DNA from: Desulfarculaceae bacterium
GTDB taxonomy: Bacteria > Desulfobacterota > Desulfarculia > Desulfarculales > Desulfarculaceae
Length of the DNA: 52,430 nucleotides
Assembly (NCBI GenBank): GCA_021737145.1
Contig: JAIPEN010000018.1
Location: forward strand, 1-52,430
Direction: 5' to 3'
Shown: positions 9,429 to 16,900 of the stretch, one piece after another
Layout: each line of letters starts with the position of its first letter
How positions within the stretch are numbered: the stretch's first letter is position 1
Program-made: the position numbers and the translations under genes
Notes under the pieces: generated by a model
Databases searched by the model: none
What the model was told of the DNA's origin: nothing
Seen by the model: the letters and a program-made list of their open reading frames with translations, nothing else

Positions 9429-9455
9429 GCCGCCGAGACCACGGCAAGCCTTTGC

Positions 9456-9487
9456 AGGCCGGTCCCCCACGGGGCCGGCCTTCTTTT
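9456..9487 (+). terminator. Terminator after purD-purE
   Basis: An 11-bp stem with one G-T pair (9456-9466 with 9471-9481) encloses a CCAC loop and is followed by TTCTTTT. It ends the purine cluster. Confidence 0.88.
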
Positions 9488-9516
9488 ATTACTCTTTTTA
9501 TTGTTACGCGCGGCCA

Positions 9517-9640
9517 CGCCGCCCGGCATAGCCAGCCGCCGGCAGACAAGGCGTCTGGCGAGCGAAAGCCGGAGGCGTAGCAAAAGCTACGTCGAGGCTT
9601 GAGCGAGGCCAGCAACGCAGTATGCCGGTGCCTGGCGAAG
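9517..9640. repeat. Dispersed palindromic repeat, single copy
   Basis: The sequence around GCCGGAGGCGTAGC...GCTACGTCGAGG forms an imperfect hairpin flanked by GACAAGGCGTCTGGCGAGCG and GCAACGCAGTATGCCGG. It is clearly related to the three tandem copies at 16544-16889, sharing the GGAGGCGTA/TACGTCGAGG core and the CGCAACGCAG tail. It lies at the end of the convergent gene pair purD-purE and 9646-9930. Confidence 0.75.
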
Positions 9641-9645
9641 CCGGC

Positions 9646-9930
9646 CTAAGCCATGGCCGTCCAGACCATCCAAAGAATAGCAATGGCCGCCACGTGAAAG
9701 ATGGTGGCGAACACGCCGTTCATGTGCCACAGGCGGCGGTCCTCGTCGTTGCCGGCGCGGGCCCGGCTGGACGGAGCCATGGCTAAAAAGATGGGGGCGA
9801 ATATGCCGGCCATGAGGCCAATGGTGAAGCCCCGGCTGTAAAAGTCGCCCTTTTTTTGGGCGATCCAACCAGCCAAAAGGCAGCAGAGAAGAATATAAAT
9901 GCCTCCTACCAGGGCTACGGTGTCACTCAT
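9646..9930 (-). CDS. Small membrane protein, unknown function
   Basis: The product has 94 residues with three predicted transmembrane segments (about residues 5-22, 33-51 and 72-92) and a short polar loop containing NDEDRRLWHMNG. The ATG follows CGGAG at a normal distance. No enzyme motif is visible. The gene is convergent with purD-purE and separated from it by the palindromic repeat. Confidence 0.7.
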   Translation of the reverse strand: MSDTVALVGGIYILLCCLLAGWIAQKKGDFYSRGFTIGLMAGIFAPIFLAMAPSSRARAGNDEDRRLWHMNGVFATIFHVAAIAILWMVWTAMA

Positions 9931-10057
9931 AACTAACTCCGAAGCTTGGGGGCCGGGGGGCCGCCGGCCCGGTCATCAGCGGCTGGGCTGGGTAAATTAT
10001 ATCAAAACCCCCTGGCCGGGTGGGCGGCCTTTTGGGGGCGGCTTTCATTATGGTCGG

Positions 10058-10086
10058 TTGACAAACCATGCGACATATTGGACAAT
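10058..10086 (+). promoter_or_regulatory. Candidate sigma-70 promoter for the RRM protein gene
   Basis: A perfect TTGACA (10058-10063) is followed, 17 bases later, by GACAAT (10081-10086), a weak -10. Transcription would begin near 10093, giving a leader of about 95 nt. This leader carries a GC-rich hairpin (10132-10139 with 10149-10156) upstream of the start codon. Confidence 0.5.
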
Positions 10087-10188
10087 TTTTATTTCATATA
10101 GGTTTTCGGGCTTTTCTGGAAACCTAGGAATGCCGCCGGAGGACAATGCCGGCGGCGCGGGGAGCCCCCAGTAAGGAGCAGTGGAGAG

Positions 10189-10446
10189 ATGGCCATCAAG
10201 ATTTTTGTCGGTAACCTTCCCTTTACCACCACTTCCGAGGAATTGGCGGAGGTGTTCGGCGCACACGGCGAGGTGATCTCGTCCAAAGTGGTTACCGACC
10301 GCGCCACCGGCCGGTCGAGAGGCTTCGGATTCGTGGAGATGGAGGACGAAGCCGGACGCACCGCCATCGAGTCGCTCAACGGCAGCGATCTGGGCGGCCG
10401 CGCCCTTCGGGTGGACCAGGCCAAGGAGCGCAGGCCCAGGTATTAG
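10189..10446 (+). CDS. RNA-binding protein with a single RRM domain
   Basis: The 85-residue product is one RNA recognition motif and nothing else. RNP2 is IFVGNLPF (residues 5-12) and RNP1 is RGFGFVEM (about 44-51), both with the RNA-stacking aromatic residues. A short basic tail KERRPRY follows. Such proteins bind single-stranded RNA and are often cold-induced in cyanobacteria and Desulfobacterota, but the target here is unknown. The gene has its own candidate promoter and a hairpin-containing leader, and ends at a strong terminator, so it is monocistronic. Confidence 0.93.
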   Translation: MAIKIFVGNLPFTTTSEELAEVFGAHGEVISSKVVTDRATGRSRGFGFVEMEDEAGRTAIESLNGSDLGGRALRVDQAKERRPRY

Positions 10447-10481
10447 GCCCGCCTCAGCCCCGGCCCCCGGCCGGGCCAGCG

Positions 10482-10511
10482 GCCCCCCGCTCCGCGCGGG
10501 GGGCTTTTTTT
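10482..10511 (+). terminator. Terminator after the RRM gene
   Basis: A perfect 9-bp GC stem (10482-10490 with 10496-10504), a TCCGC loop and seven consecutive T (10505-10511). Confidence 0.92.
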
Positions 10512-10584
10512 GCCCACCACGGTCCCGGGCGCGTATTCTGTAAAGATAACAACCCGCCAACCCAAGGGGTATAAGGAGGTGGCC

Positions 10585-11040
10585 ATGCTAAAGGAATTCA
10601 AGAAATTCGCCATGCGGGGCAACGTGGTGGACATGGCCGTGGGCATCATCCTGGGCGCGGCCTTCGGGGCCATCGTCAAAACCCTGGTGGACCAGGTGAT
10701 CATGCCCCCCATCGGCATGCTCTTGGGCGACGTGGACTTTTCGAGTCTGTTTTTGGTGCTCAAGCAGGGCGCCCCGGCCGGTCCCTATGCCACCCTGGCC
10801 GAGGCGGCCAAGGCGGGCGCGGTCACCCTGGGCTACGGCTCCTTTATCAACACGGTGGTCAGTTTCCTGATCGTGGCCTGGGCGGTGTTTCTGCTGGTCC
10901 GGGGCATCAACCGCTTGCAGGCCCAGGAAGAGCCGCCCCCGGCCGAGCCCACGGAAAAGGACTGCCCCTTTTGCCTGATGGCCATACCCATCAAGGCTAT
11001 CAAGTGCGGGCACTGCACCGCGGACCTGCCCCAAGCTTGA
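10585..11040 (+). CDS. mscL: Large-conductance mechanosensitive channel with C-terminal zinc ribbon
   Basis: MscL opens under membrane tension and releases solutes during hypo-osmotic shock. The product has 151 residues. The N-terminal helix and TM1 (FAMRGNVVDMAVGIILGAAF) and TM2 (INTVVSFLIVAWAVF, about 88-102) fit MscL closely. In place of the usual C-terminal helix bundle there is a linker with EEPPPAEP and a four-cysteine motif at C127, C130, C141 and C144 (CPFC...CGHC), a likely zinc ribbon. The start ATG at 10585 has a very strong AAGGAGGT site. Confidence 0.94.
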   Translation: MLKEFKKFAMRGNVVDMAVGIILGAAFGAIVKTLVDQVIMPPIGMLLGDVDFSSLFLVLKQGAPAGPYATLAEAAKAGAVTLGYGSFINTVVSFLIVAWAVFLLVRGINRLQAQEEPPPAEPTEKDCPFCLMAIPIKAIKCGHCTADLPQA

Positions 11041-11059
11041 GGCCCGGACCTTCAGCACC

Positions 11060-11686
11060 ATGCCCACCGTATATGCCATAGACCCCCGGCGGCCCGACCC
11101 GGCCCTGCTGGAGCGCGCCGCCGGGCTGCTGGCCCGGGGCGGCCTGGCCGTGTTGCCCACCGAGACGTTCTACGGCCTGGCCGTGGACGCGGCCAACCCG
11201 GAGGCCTTGTCCCGCCTGGCCGGGCTCAAGGGCAGGGAACAGGGCAAGGCCTTCGGCCTCATCCTGGCCCGTCCCGAAGAGGCCGCCCGGCTCGGCGCCC
11301 AAGTGAGCCCCCAGGCCAGGGCCCTCATGGCCCGCCACTGGCCCGGGCCGCTCACCCTGGTGCTGGCCGCGCGGCCGGGCCTGCACCCCAGCCTGGTGCT
11401 GGAGGGGGGGGTGGCCATGCGCCTGTCGCCCCATCCGGTGGCCGCCGGTCTGGCCCGCGCCCTGGGCCGGGCCATCACCGCCACCAGCGCCAACCCGGCC
11501 GGCGGACCGGCCCCGGCCTCCCTGGCCGAGCTGGACCCGGCCATCGTGGCGGGCGCGGACCTGATCCTGGACGCGGGCCCCACCCCCGGCGGCCCGGCCT
11601 CCACCGTGGCCGATGCCCGGGGCCGGGGCATAAGGGTGCTCAGGCCGGGCGCGGTGGCCCTGGACCCGGCGGACCGGCCCGCCTGA
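11060..11686 (+). CDS. tsaC: Threonylcarbamoyl-AMP synthase (TsaC/Sua5/YrdC family)
   Basis: The enzyme makes threonylcarbamoyl-AMP from threonine, bicarbonate and ATP for the t6A modification of tRNAs reading ANN codons. The 208-residue product has the family marks: PTETFYGLAVDA near residue 34, KGREQGKAFGLIL in the KxR region, WPGPLTLVL, a SAN motif (TATSANPAGG), and a PASTVAD segment near the C-terminus. The length fits the short YrdC/TsaC form without the Sua5 C-terminal domain. It starts 19 bases after mscL on the same strand and is likely cotranscribed. Confidence 0.92.
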   Translation: MPTVYAIDPRRPDPALLERAAGLLARGGLAVLPTETFYGLAVDAANPEALSRLAGLKGREQGKAFGLILARPEEAARLGAQVSPQARALMARHWPGPLTLVLAARPGLHPSLVLEGGVAMRLSPHPVAAGLARALGRAITATSANPAGGPAPASLAELDPAIVAGADLILDAGPTPGGPASTVADARGRGIRVLRPGAVALDPADRPA

Positions 11687-11692
11687 ATTCCG

Positions 11693-12280
11693 CTAAATGC
11701 CGGGGTAGTGCTTGTCGCGGCACTCGGGGCAGATGCCGTGGCTGAAGTCGGCCTCGGAGTGGCCGTGCACGTAGGCCTCCACCGCCAGCCAGGAGCCGTC
11801 GGCCTGGCGGATGCGCTTGCAGTGGGAGCAGATGGGCAGCAGCCCGCCCAGCTCGCTGAGCAGGCGCTGCTCCTTTTCTTCCAGCCGGGCGGCCAGGGTC
11901 TGCAACAGCTCTATGGCGATGTTGGGGTGCTTTTCCATGGCCGCGCGCAGGTTGAAGTCGGCCAGGCACATCAGCTTGGCCTGTTCCACGGCCACCACGC
12001 TGGCGGTGCGCCGCGAGGTGCCCAGCACGGCCATCTCCCCGAAGTAGGAGCCCTGCCCCAGGCGGTTCAGGTTGCGCCAGTTGGCCTGGCCCAGATTCTT
12101 GACCACCTCCACCTGGCCCTCCAGGATCACGAACAAGCGGCCGTCGCTGTCGCCCTCGCGGATTATCATCTCGCCGGGCTCGTACAAGAGCACCTCGGCC
12201 ATGTCGGCGATGTTGTTGAGCTCGCGCTTTTTCATCATGGAAAAAAGCGGCACCCGGGCCAGCGTTTCCTGGTAGTCCAT
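11693..12280 (-). CDS. Cyclic nucleotide-binding protein with C-terminal CxxC domain
   Basis: The product has 195 residues. Residues 10 to about 120 form a cNMP-binding domain of CAP/PKA-R type, with a phosphate-binding cassette around GSYFGEMAVLGTSRRTASV, which keeps the Gly-Glu and Arg-Thr-Ala pattern needed for cNMP. No winged-helix DNA-binding domain follows. Instead, the last 55 residues contain CSHCKRIR, WLAVEAYVHGHSEADFSHG and CPEC, a four-Cys module often found at the end of bacterial sensor and response-regulator proteins. It is probably a cytoplasmic signalling protein that reads cAMP or c-di-nucleotide state. The start follows GGGAGAGG. Confidence 0.85.
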   Translation of the reverse strand: MDYQETLARVPLFSMMKKRELNNIADMAEVLLYEPGEMIIREGDSDGRLFVILEGQVEVVKNLGQANWRNLNRLGQGSYFGEMAVLGTSRRTASVVAVEQAKLMCLADFNLRAAMEKHPNIAIELLQTLAARLEEKEQRLLSELGGLLPICSHCKRIRQADGSWLAVEAYVHGHSEADFSHGICPECRDKHYPGI

Positions 12281-12441
12281 GGCCTCTCCCTTGCGGCGGT
12301 GTGGGGTGAACCAGTCTATACTGATCGGTCTCCGGGCTCAAGGCTTGAGCCATTGGCGCGAATTACCTGGCCGGGCCGAGCGAAAAGCCCTAGACTGGGT
12401 TCGTTTCCTGCCCGTAGGGAAACCAACGCGAGGATGATGCC

Positions 12442-13461
12442 ATGAATCTGCGTTACAAGCTTTCCTTTTTGCACCTATTCAAGATCCCGGGCATGCTGCC
12501 CATAATGAAGGACTACCAGGCCTTTCTGCGGACCCTGTTCATCTTCTCCGCCTATGACTCTGGCCTGTTGCAGGCCCTGGCCCAGGGGCCCGCCGACCTC
12601 CGGTCCCTGGCCGCCACGCTGGGGGCAACCCGGCCCGAGCTCTTGCACGCCCTGTTGGAGGTGGGCCTGGCCTGCAAGGAGCTGGGGCAAAAAGGGCAAG
12701 AGTACGTCCTCAAGGGCAAGCGCTCCCGGGCGGTGGCCAACCCCAAGGGAGACATGGTGGCCGCCATGATCCAGGCCAATGTGAGCTATTACTGCGACGC
12801 CTACCGCCACGCCGCCGAGCGCATGAGGGGCGGCGAGCTGGGCCGCGACCTGGAGGAGATCGGCGAGGTGGTGGCCCGCTTTTCCAAGGGCATCGAGCCC
12901 ATTGTACGCAACTTCATAAAGAGCATCGCCGCGGGCAAGGACAGCCTGCGCATCCTGGACGTGGGCTGCGGCTCCGCCTTTTTTCTGCAAAGCGCCCACA
13001 GCATCAACCCCCGGGCCACGGGGGTGGGCCTGGAGCTGGACCCGGCCGTGGCGGCCCAGGCCCGGCGCAACATCGCCGACTGGGGCCTGGAGGAGCGCTT
13101 TGCCATCTTGCAGGAAGACATCCGCCAGCCGCCCCCCGAGGCGGACGGTCCCTTTGACCTGATCAACCTGTCCAGCATACTCTACTACTTCGCGAACCAG
13201 GAACGCCAAGAGCTGCTCAGCGATCTGCGGGCCAGGCTGGCCCCCGGGGGCCTGGTCTCGGTGATGATGAACTTCGCCAGCCAGGGCAAGGACCTGGCCG
13301 CGGCCAACCTGAACCTGGTCAACTGCTCCCTGCACGGGCTCTATCCCCTGCCGGGGGTGGGGGAGATCCGCGAGCTCCTGGGCCAATGCGGCTTCCGGGA
13401 TATTGAGGAGCACAAGTTCCTGCCGGCCAGCACCTTTCAGGGAGTCACCGCCCGGATTTAG
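12442..13461 (+). CDS. SAM-dependent methyltransferase with N-terminal dimerisation domain
   Basis: The product has 339 residues. Residues 25 to about 100 resemble the winged-helix dimerisation region of O-methyltransferases (LLQALAQGPADLRSLAA, then a helix-rich segment). Residues 165-300 form a class I Rossmann domain: motif I is ILDVGCGSAFF near 171, GLELDP follows as the acidic loop, and FDLINLSSILYYF matches the post-motif II region. The substrate is unknown. The gene is divergent from the cNMP-binding gene, with about 160 bases between them. Confidence 0.85.
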   Translation: MNLRYKLSFLHLFKIPGMLPIMKDYQAFLRTLFIFSAYDSGLLQALAQGPADLRSLAATLGATRPELLHALLEVGLACKELGQKGQEYVLKGKRSRAVANPKGDMVAAMIQANVSYYCDAYRHAAERMRGGELGRDLEEIGEVVARFSKGIEPIVRNFIKSIAAGKDSLRILDVGCGSAFFLQSAHSINPRATGVGLELDPAVAAQARRNIADWGLEERFAILQEDIRQPPPEADGPFDLINLSSILYYFANQERQELLSDLRARLAPGGLVSVMMNFASQGKDLAAANLNLVNCSLHGLYPLPGVGEIRELLGQCGFRDIEEHKFLPASTFQGVTARI

Positions 13462-13569
13462 GCCACGGCCCCTGATCAAGGGGCCTCCCGCCGCCGGGCT
13501 CAAGCCTGCCCAAGGTCAGGCCAATGCTGCTATCATTGAAATAGCCGACATTCACCAGCGGAGGACAGC

Positions 13570-14289
13570 GTGAACCAAAATTCATTTTCCGGCGCCCTGG
13601 CCCTGGGCCTGCTCATCGGCCTGGGAGTGGCCCTGGCCGGCTTTTTCGTGGGCCAGGCCCTGTACGAGGTAAAGGCGTCCGAGCGTTTCGTTACGGTCAA
13701 GGGACTGGCCGAGCGCGAGGTCCCGGCCGACCTGGCCATCTGGCCGCTCACCTTCAACCAGACCGGCAACAAGCTGCCCGCCCTCTACGGCCGCCTGGAG
13801 GCGGACCGGGAGCGCATCAAGGCCTTTTTGCTGGGCCTGGGCTTTTCGGCCGAGGAGCTGAGCGCCTCGCCGCCCCGGGTGACCGACTACTACGCCCAGG
13901 GCTACACCGGCAGCCGCCTGCCCCCCAACCGCTACAAGGTGGAGGCCTCGGTGACCCTGACCACCTCCAAGGTGGCCGCGGCCAAGGCGGCCATGGGCAA
14001 GAGCGGGGATCTGGTCAAGCAGGGCATCGTATTGGCCCACGACTACAGCTCCCAGACCGCCTTTTTGTTCACCGCGCTCAACAAGATCAAACCGGCCATG
14101 ATCGCGGCGGCCACCAAGAACGCCCGGGCCGCGGCCGAGCAGTTCGCCCGGGACTCGGGCAGCGTGGTGGGCACCATCCGCCGGGCCCGCCAGGGTCTGT
14201 TCACCATCCGCAACCGCGACGTCAACACCCCGGACAAGAAGATCGTGCGGGTGGTGTCAACGGTGGATTTTTTTCTCGATGCCAACTAA
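13570..14289 (+). CDS. SIMPL-domain (DUF541) protein, membrane-anchored
   Basis: The product has 239 residues starting at GTG after GCGGAGGA. It has one N-terminal transmembrane anchor (about residues 8-30), followed by a periplasmic SIMPL/DUF541 domain: the pattern VTVKGLAEREVPADLAIW near 40-58 and RYKVEASVTLTT near 120 is typical. The function of the family is not well defined (links to outer-membrane stress and kinase interaction have been reported). It lies downstream of the methyltransferase, with a 108-base gap. Confidence 0.85.
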   Translation: MNQNSFSGALALGLLIGLGVALAGFFVGQALYEVKASERFVTVKGLAEREVPADLAIWPLTFNQTGNKLPALYGRLEADRERIKAFLLGLGFSAEELSASPPRVTDYYAQGYTGSRLPPNRYKVEASVTLTTSKVAAAKAAMGKSGDLVKQGIVLAHDYSSQTAFLFTALNKIKPAMIAAATKNARAAAEQFARDSGSVVGTIRRARQGLFTIRNRDVNTPDKKIVRVVSTVDFFLDAN

Positions 14290-14383
14290 CCTGAACGCCG
14301 CTTGAATGGTATACTTGATAGTAAGGATTAATATTAATAGAAACTACCGATAGGGTGGTCCGCCATCCCTTGAGAGGGTCGCC

Positions 14384-15043
14384 ATGAAAAAGCCTGCCCT
14401 GGTCTTCATGGTGCTGTGCGCCCTGGCCCTGGCCTCCCCGGCCTTGGCCGACAGCATCCAGCCCCTTGACCTGAGCTTTTCCCGTATCACCGACAACTCC
14501 TCCGTGGGGGATCAGGTCAATCTGAACCTCAACATAAGCCAGGTCAACGACAACACCCTGGTCTTCGAGTTGTCCAACATCAGCGGCATCGAGGCGGTGG
14601 TTTCGGAGATATATTTCCAGGACTTGGACGGCCTGGTGGCCCGCTACCAGATCCTCAACGACCAGAGCACCGGCAAGGTGCGCTTCGAGGAGGGGGCCAA
14701 GCCCGGCAGCCTGCCCGGCGGCAATGAAATCTCTTTCAGCACCGCCTTTGCCATGCAGGCCGACAACCCCTCGCCCAAGTACGGCATCAACGCCAGCGAA
14801 AGCCTCACGGTGTCGCTGGAGTTGGCCTCGGGCGTGGCCGTGGCCACCCTGCTGGAAAGCATGGGCAGCCAGGGCTTTAGAATCGGGGCCCACGTGCAGT
14901 CCATCGCCGGCGGCACCAGCGACTCCTTTGTCAGCGGCACCCCCGGCGGCGGCGCGGCCGCTCCCGAACCGGCCACCATGCTGCTCATGGGCTCGGGCCT
15001 GCTGGCCGGCTGGGTGGTCCGGCGGCGCAGGAAGCGCGCCTAG
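14384..15043 (+). CDS. PEP-CTERM sorted exported protein
   Basis: The product has 219 residues with an N-terminal signal peptide (1-22) and a C-terminal PEP-CTERM signal: the APEPATMLLMGSGLLAG segment, then a transmembrane stretch and the basic tail RRRRKRA. The family is processed by an exosortase (EpsH/XrtA type) and usually goes to the exterior together with exopolysaccharide. No exosortase gene lies in this window. The central domain is beta-rich and not recognised. A terminator follows directly. Confidence 0.9.
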   Translation: MKKPALVFMVLCALALASPALADSIQPLDLSFSRITDNSSVGDQVNLNLNISQVNDNTLVFELSNISGIEAVVSEIYFQDLDGLVARYQILNDQSTGKVRFEEGAKPGSLPGGNEISFSTAFAMQADNPSPKYGINASESLTVSLELASGVAVATLLESMGSQGFRIGAHVQSIAGGTSDSFVSGTPGGGAAAPEPATMLLMGSGLLAGWVVRRRRKRA

Positions 15044-15066
15044 ACCCCATCGCCTGGACCGATCAC

Positions 15067-15095
15067 GGGCCGCCCCAGCCGGGGCGGCCCGTTTC
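15067..15095 (+). terminator. Terminator after the PEP-CTERM gene
   Basis: A perfect 10-bp stem (15067-15076 with 15081-15090), loop AGCC, then GTTTC. The T run is short, so efficiency may be moderate. Confidence 0.75.
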
Positions 15096-15237
15096 TGTTG
15101 GCAAAACCAAGAGCGCCTCGCCGGCAATAAATCCGAAATAGCGTAGGGTGGGTAGAGCGAAGCGAAACCCAACAAATCCCTTGGAAGCGCCTAAGATGCA
15201 AAAAGCCTGACCGCCAGCCCGGTATGCCGCCGCCTGG

Positions 15238-16122
15238 CTAGGCCCGCTTTGACTTGAAGCTGGCCGCCAGGTAAAGCGCCACCGCCGCCCACACCATGAA
15301 AAAGGTGAGCCAGCGGGTGGGCGAGACTACCTCGTCGAACAGGAACAGGGCGATCAGGAACTGGATGCTGGGCCCGGAGTACTGCAGGATGCCCAGGGTG
15401 TGCAGGGGGATCAGGCGGGCCCCGGCGGTGAACCAGATCAGGGGCAGGGTGGTGGCCAGCCCGGCCCCGGCCAGCAGCAGGCTGATGGTCCAGTCCTGGC
15501 CGAAAACCAGCTCGCCGTGCCAGCCGCTCCAGAACAGCCAGCCCAGGGCCAGGGGGGTCAGCAGGGCGGTCTCCACCAGCAGGCCGCCCACCGCCTCCAC
15601 CCGAACCTGCTTGCGCAGCAGGCCATAGGTGCTGAAGCTGGCGGCCAGGGCCAGGGCGATCCAGGGCAGCTCGCCGTGGTGCAGCACCAGGTTCAGGGTG
15701 CCCAGCCCGGCCAGGATCAGGGCGGCCAGGCGCAGGCGGCCGGGGCGCTCGCCCAAAAAGACCATGCCCATGGCCATGGAGACCAGAGGGGAGATGAAGT
15801 AGCCCAGGCTGGCCGAGAGAAGCTGGTTGCTCCACACCGCGTAGATGAACACCAGCCAGTTTCCCGCGATGATGGAGGCGGTGCACAAGAGGGTTACCAG
15901 CACCCGGGGACGGGCCAGGGCCCGGCGCAGCTCGCCCCACTGGCGGGCCAGGGAGATGAGCAGGGCGCACACCGGCAGGGACCACACGATGCGCTGGGCC
16001 ACCACCTCCAGGGGAGGGGTGTCGCCCAGGGCCCGCACGTACAGGGGGAACAGGCCCCACCATACGAAGGCGGCCATGGAGTAGGCATAACCCTTGGCGG
16101 CTTGGGGGTCTTGCAAGGCCAT
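15238..16122 (-). CDS. rarD: RarD-type EamA-family permease
   Basis: This is a ten-segment inner-membrane drug/metabolite transporter. The 294-residue protein has the RarD hallmarks: KGYAYSMAAFVWWGLFPLY at the start, VVAQRIVWS, SLGYFISPLVSMAMGMVFLGER at the end of the first EamA repeat, and LQYSGPSIQFLIALFLFDE in the second repeat. RarD proteins are annotated as chloramphenicol-sensitive proteins, but the natural substrate is not established. The gene stands alone, with repeats upstream. The ATG lacks a strong ribosome binding site. Confidence 0.9.
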   Translation of the reverse strand: MALQDPQAAKGYAYSMAAFVWWGLFPLYVRALGDTPPLEVVAQRIVWSLPVCALLISLARQWGELRRALARPRVLVTLLCTASIIAGNWLVFIYAVWSNQLLSASLGYFISPLVSMAMGMVFLGERPGRLRLAALILAGLGTLNLVLHHGELPWIALALAASFSTYGLLRKQVRVEAVGGLLVETALLTPLALGWLFWSGWHGELVFGQDWTISLLLAGAGLATTLPLIWFTAGARLIPLHTLGILQYSGPSIQFLIALFLFDEVVSPTRWLTFFMVWAAVALYLAASFKSKRA

Positions 16123-16211
16123 TGGCCCAAGATACGCTATTAGCGCCGGCTCCGCCAGACACGGCCAGGCTGCGTGCGACTGGGTTCGGCGATTAATTCA
16201 AACATATAGAT

Positions 16212-16285
16212 GTCATCGCGAGGAACGGCGGGCAGGGGAGGAGGAAGAAAGGTGAACTTCTCCCGCCGCGGCGTGGCGATCTTGG
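16212..16285. repeat. Dispersed element A, copy 1
   Basis: The segment begins GTCATCGCGAGGA and ends GGCGTGGCGATCTTGG, with imperfect inverted ends and a purine-rich centre. It matches the copies at 21403-21476 and 22161-22234 and resembles the GTCATTGCGAGGAG-type small palindromic elements known from other proteobacteria. It holds no gene. Confidence 0.75.
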
Positions 16286-16380
16286 TTGGTCTCGCTGGCG
16301 GGCCGTGGTCGCCGAGCTAGGGGACGCGGACTGGGATATTGATTAACTGACCGGGCTTGAGCGAGGCAGGCCGAGGCGGT

Positions 16381-16435
16381 GCGGGGAGATGCCGGCCCCG
16401 AGGCGGCCCCGGCGGTGAGGTGGTTGGGAGGAGAA
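16381..16435. repeat. Dispersed element C, partial copy
   Basis: GCGGGGAGATGCCGGCCCCG followed by AGGCGGCCCCGGCGGTGAGG and GTTGGGAGGAGA matches the 78-bp units at 21801-21878 and 22091-22168 with a few changes. It lies in a non-coding stretch between rarD and zwf. Confidence 0.7.
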
Positions 16436-16543
16436 AAGCGGAGGGCGGAAGGACTGAAAGAGAAGGGCGCAAACCCCATGCGCCCCTACGCCGCGCCGTC
16501 CAGGGGCGTTTAGACAAGGCATCCTACTAAAAAGCCCCTCTAC

Positions 16544-16889
16544 GGGTTCGTCCAGGCGTGGCCAGACAGGGCGCCGGGCAAGCGAGTTCCGGAGGCGTAT
16601 TGTCTAATACGTCGAGGAACGAGCGCCGCCCGCAACGCAGCATAGCCGCGCCAGCCAGCGGGTTCGTCCAGGCGTGGCTAGGCAAGGCGTCGGGCAAGCG
16701 AGTTCCGGAGGCGTATTGTCTAATACGTCGAGGAACGAGCGCCGCCCGCAATCCAGCATAGCCGCGCCAGCCAGCGGGTTCGTCCAGGCGTGGCTAGGCA
16801 AGGCGTCGGGCAAGCGAGTTCCGGAGGCGTATTGTCCAATACGTCGAGGAACGAGCGCCGCCCGCAACACAGCATAGCCGCGTCTGGCG
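16544..16889. repeat. Three tandem 116-bp palindromic repeats
   Basis: Three consecutive units start at about 16544, 16660 and 16776 with an exact 116-base period. Each contains GGGTTCGTCCAGGCGTGG, GCAAGCGAGTTCCGGAGGCG, TATTGT(C/T)(T/C)AATACGTCGAGG and CCCGCAACGCAGCATAGCCG. The centre folds as an imperfect hairpin. The units differ at only a few positions, which implies recent duplication. They are not CRISPR (no short repeats or unique spacers). Short frames inside them are repeat-derived and are not annotated. Confidence 0.9.
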
Positions 16890-16900
16890 AAGCCGCCCCA

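Noticed and set aside
16527..16877. Short overlapping frames encoding RNTPPELACP-like and NERRPQ-like peptides
   Set aside because: They are frames of the tandem repeat, repeated in step with its 116-base period, with no ribosome binding sites.
16544..16889. CRISPR array
   Set aside because: Units are 116 bp with no short repeat/unique spacer alternation and no cas genes nearby.
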